The position numbers and the translations under genes were made by a program. From NCBI GenBank assembly GCA_027886175.1, contig JAJNNQ010000026.1:11446001-11510000 (forward strand): 64,000 nt of DNA. Direction: 5' to 3'. This DNA comes from Phylloscopus collybita. Taxonomy: Eukaryota > Chordata > Aves > Passeriformes > Phylloscopidae. Shown one piece after another: positions 62,931 to 64,000 of the stretch. The notes beneath the pieces are model-generated. The model worked only from the letters and a program-made list of their open reading frames with translations. It made no database searches and was not told where the DNA came from. Every line of letters begins with the position of its first letter. Position 1 is the first letter of the stretch.

Positions 62931-63525
62931 AGGATCAGAGAATGGTTTGGATTGGAAGGAACCTTAAAGATCTCCCCTGCCACTGGATGAAACACCCTCA
63001 GCTTTGCAACCACAACACCAAGCCCTGGTGAACACCACTGGTGACCAGCCACCAGCTGGTGGATGTGGCACCACTCACAGCTTCTCTGGGTCTGATGACC
63101 CAGCCAGATTTTTTACTCAGCCAACAGGGTACCCAGTTTCTCCAGCATGGTGTGACACAGCACCTAAGATTTACTGAAGCCCAGGTGGACACCATCCACC
63201 TTCCCCTCATCCACAGAGTGGGTCAGCTGGCCAGAGGTGGAGATCAGGTTGGTCAATCAGGACCTGTCTTTCACAAACACATGCTGGCTGGGCCTGATTG
63301 TTCTGTATGTGCTGTGTGACAGTGCTCAGTGTCATGTGCTCCATGACCTTCCCTGGCAACAAGGTCAGGCTGCCAGAGCCTCCTTGTGGCCCTTGTTGTA
63401 GGTGGGCATCACATTTGCTACCCTCCAGCCAACTGGGACCTTCTCAGTTAACCAGGACTGCTGTTAAATAATTAAAAGTGGCTCAACTAGGTCTTTCACC
63501 AGCTCCCTCAGTACTCTTCAGAACT
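62931..63525 (-). mobile_element. CR1 LINE, reversed, internally deleted
   Basis: Begins with the reversed CR1 terminus (CAGAGAATGGTTTGGATTGG, AAGGAACCTTAAAGATC). It then jumps to the ORF2 reverse-transcriptase region read in reverse (TTTACTGAAGCCCAGGTGG, GGAGATCAGGTTGGTCAATC, ACACATGCTGGCTGGGCC, CAGGACTGCTGTTAAATAAT). The 3' part of the ORF between these blocks is missing. Confidence 0.9.
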
Positions 63526-64000
63526 AGATTACAACTTATTTGTCATGGCTGAAATTCTTGAAACAGGACCTCTCTTGATGCTGCAGATTAGAATTTCTTA
63601 TTTTCATAGTTTGTTGGGCATTTTACAAAGTCTTAAGTACTTGGAATAACTACAAGTTAGTTTACTATCCAGAACACTATCAGAGATATGTAAAATCACA
63701 GATAAGGTTCTGGTTGACTAAAGAAACCTGTATTCAGAACTGAACAATTAAAAAGGTTTTAAGACCTCCAATACCAACACAATACTTAGGTGACTTTGGA
63801 AGATATCAGCACTGCTGGAGCTTTGCAGGTATAAATAAACTGCTGCTGCTCTTCCTGTAGGACTTACCACATGAACTCAAGGAATTTTCAATTGAGCTGG
63901 TTGCATCTGCTTAGCACTGACATTCCTAGCCACTAGCTTCTGGTCTACATTACTGTCTGGATTAGGTACCTGCCTACTTTACCTTCAGAGATAATTCTCA
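63526..64000. other. Window end, no recognisable feature
   Basis: AT-rich non-coding sequence beyond the last CR1 fragment; nothing supported. Confidence 0.6.

Noticed and set aside
48606..64000. AMD1 exons expected by synteny
   Set aside because: None of the recognisable S-adenosylmethionine decarboxylase segments appear on either strand; the gene probably lies beyond the window.
1..64000. tRNA, rRNA, CRISPR arrays, operons or a novel defence-like system
   Set aside because: I saw no tRNA A/B boxes in a plausible fold, no regularly spaced repeats and no prokaryotic gene organisation; the window reads as ordinary avian chromosome.

Overview
This window is ordinary vertebrate nuclear DNA, almost certainly from a bird. 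It is AT-rich with three sharp CpG islands, its genes are split into short exons with GT/AG introns, and it carries at least eleven truncated CR1 LINE copies plus two LTR-retrotransposon solo LTRs. I found no CRISPR array, operon, phage or other prokaryote-like system.

Three protein-coding genes lie head-to-tail on the minus strand. (1) SLC16A10 (MCT10/TAT1, aromatic amino acid and thyroid hormone transporter) contributes only its first coding exon, 4158-4524. Positions 1-4157 are the start of its first intron, and its CpG-island promoter spans about 3.83-5.48 kb. (2) RPF2 (Brix-domain 60S assembly factor) is complete: ten coding exons between 38897 and 27314 give a 311-residue protein. (3) GTF3C6 (TFIIIC 35-kDa subunit) is complete: six coding exons end at 41224, giving 221 residues from the ATG at 47344 or 241 from the ATG at 47404. 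The gene order and shared orientation match human 6q21 (AMD1, GTF3C6, RPF2, SLC16A10). AMD1 was not found in the 16 kb upstream of GTF3C6.

Layout: 1-4157 SLC16A10 intron 1; 4158-5480 first exon and promoter; 5.5-27.1 kb intergenic, with CR1 pieces, a 39-base T run and a good CTCF-like motif near 15.49 kb; 27.1-39.0 kb RPF2, with a 522-bp solo LTR (5-bp target duplication) in intron 7 and a CR1 fragment beside the 40-bp exon 4; 39.0-40.9 kb intergenic; 40.9-47.45 kb GTF3C6, with a CR1 copy in intron 1; 47.5-64 kb intergenic, starting with a second solo LTR pointing at the GTF3C6 promoter, followed by several CR1 copies.

The genes serve housekeeping roles: RPF2 in 5S RNP loading onto pre-60S ribosomes, GTF3C6 in Pol III transcription of tRNA and 5S rRNA genes, SLC16A10 in plasma-membrane transport. 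The observations most worth following up are a TISU/YY1-like start on GTF3C6 that would add 20 residues, a NAGNAG acceptor in GTF3C6, the crowded surroundings of RPF2 exon 4, and the LTR aimed at the GTF3C6 promoter. Exon boundaries come from reading splice sites against family sequences recalled from memory; no alignment program was run.
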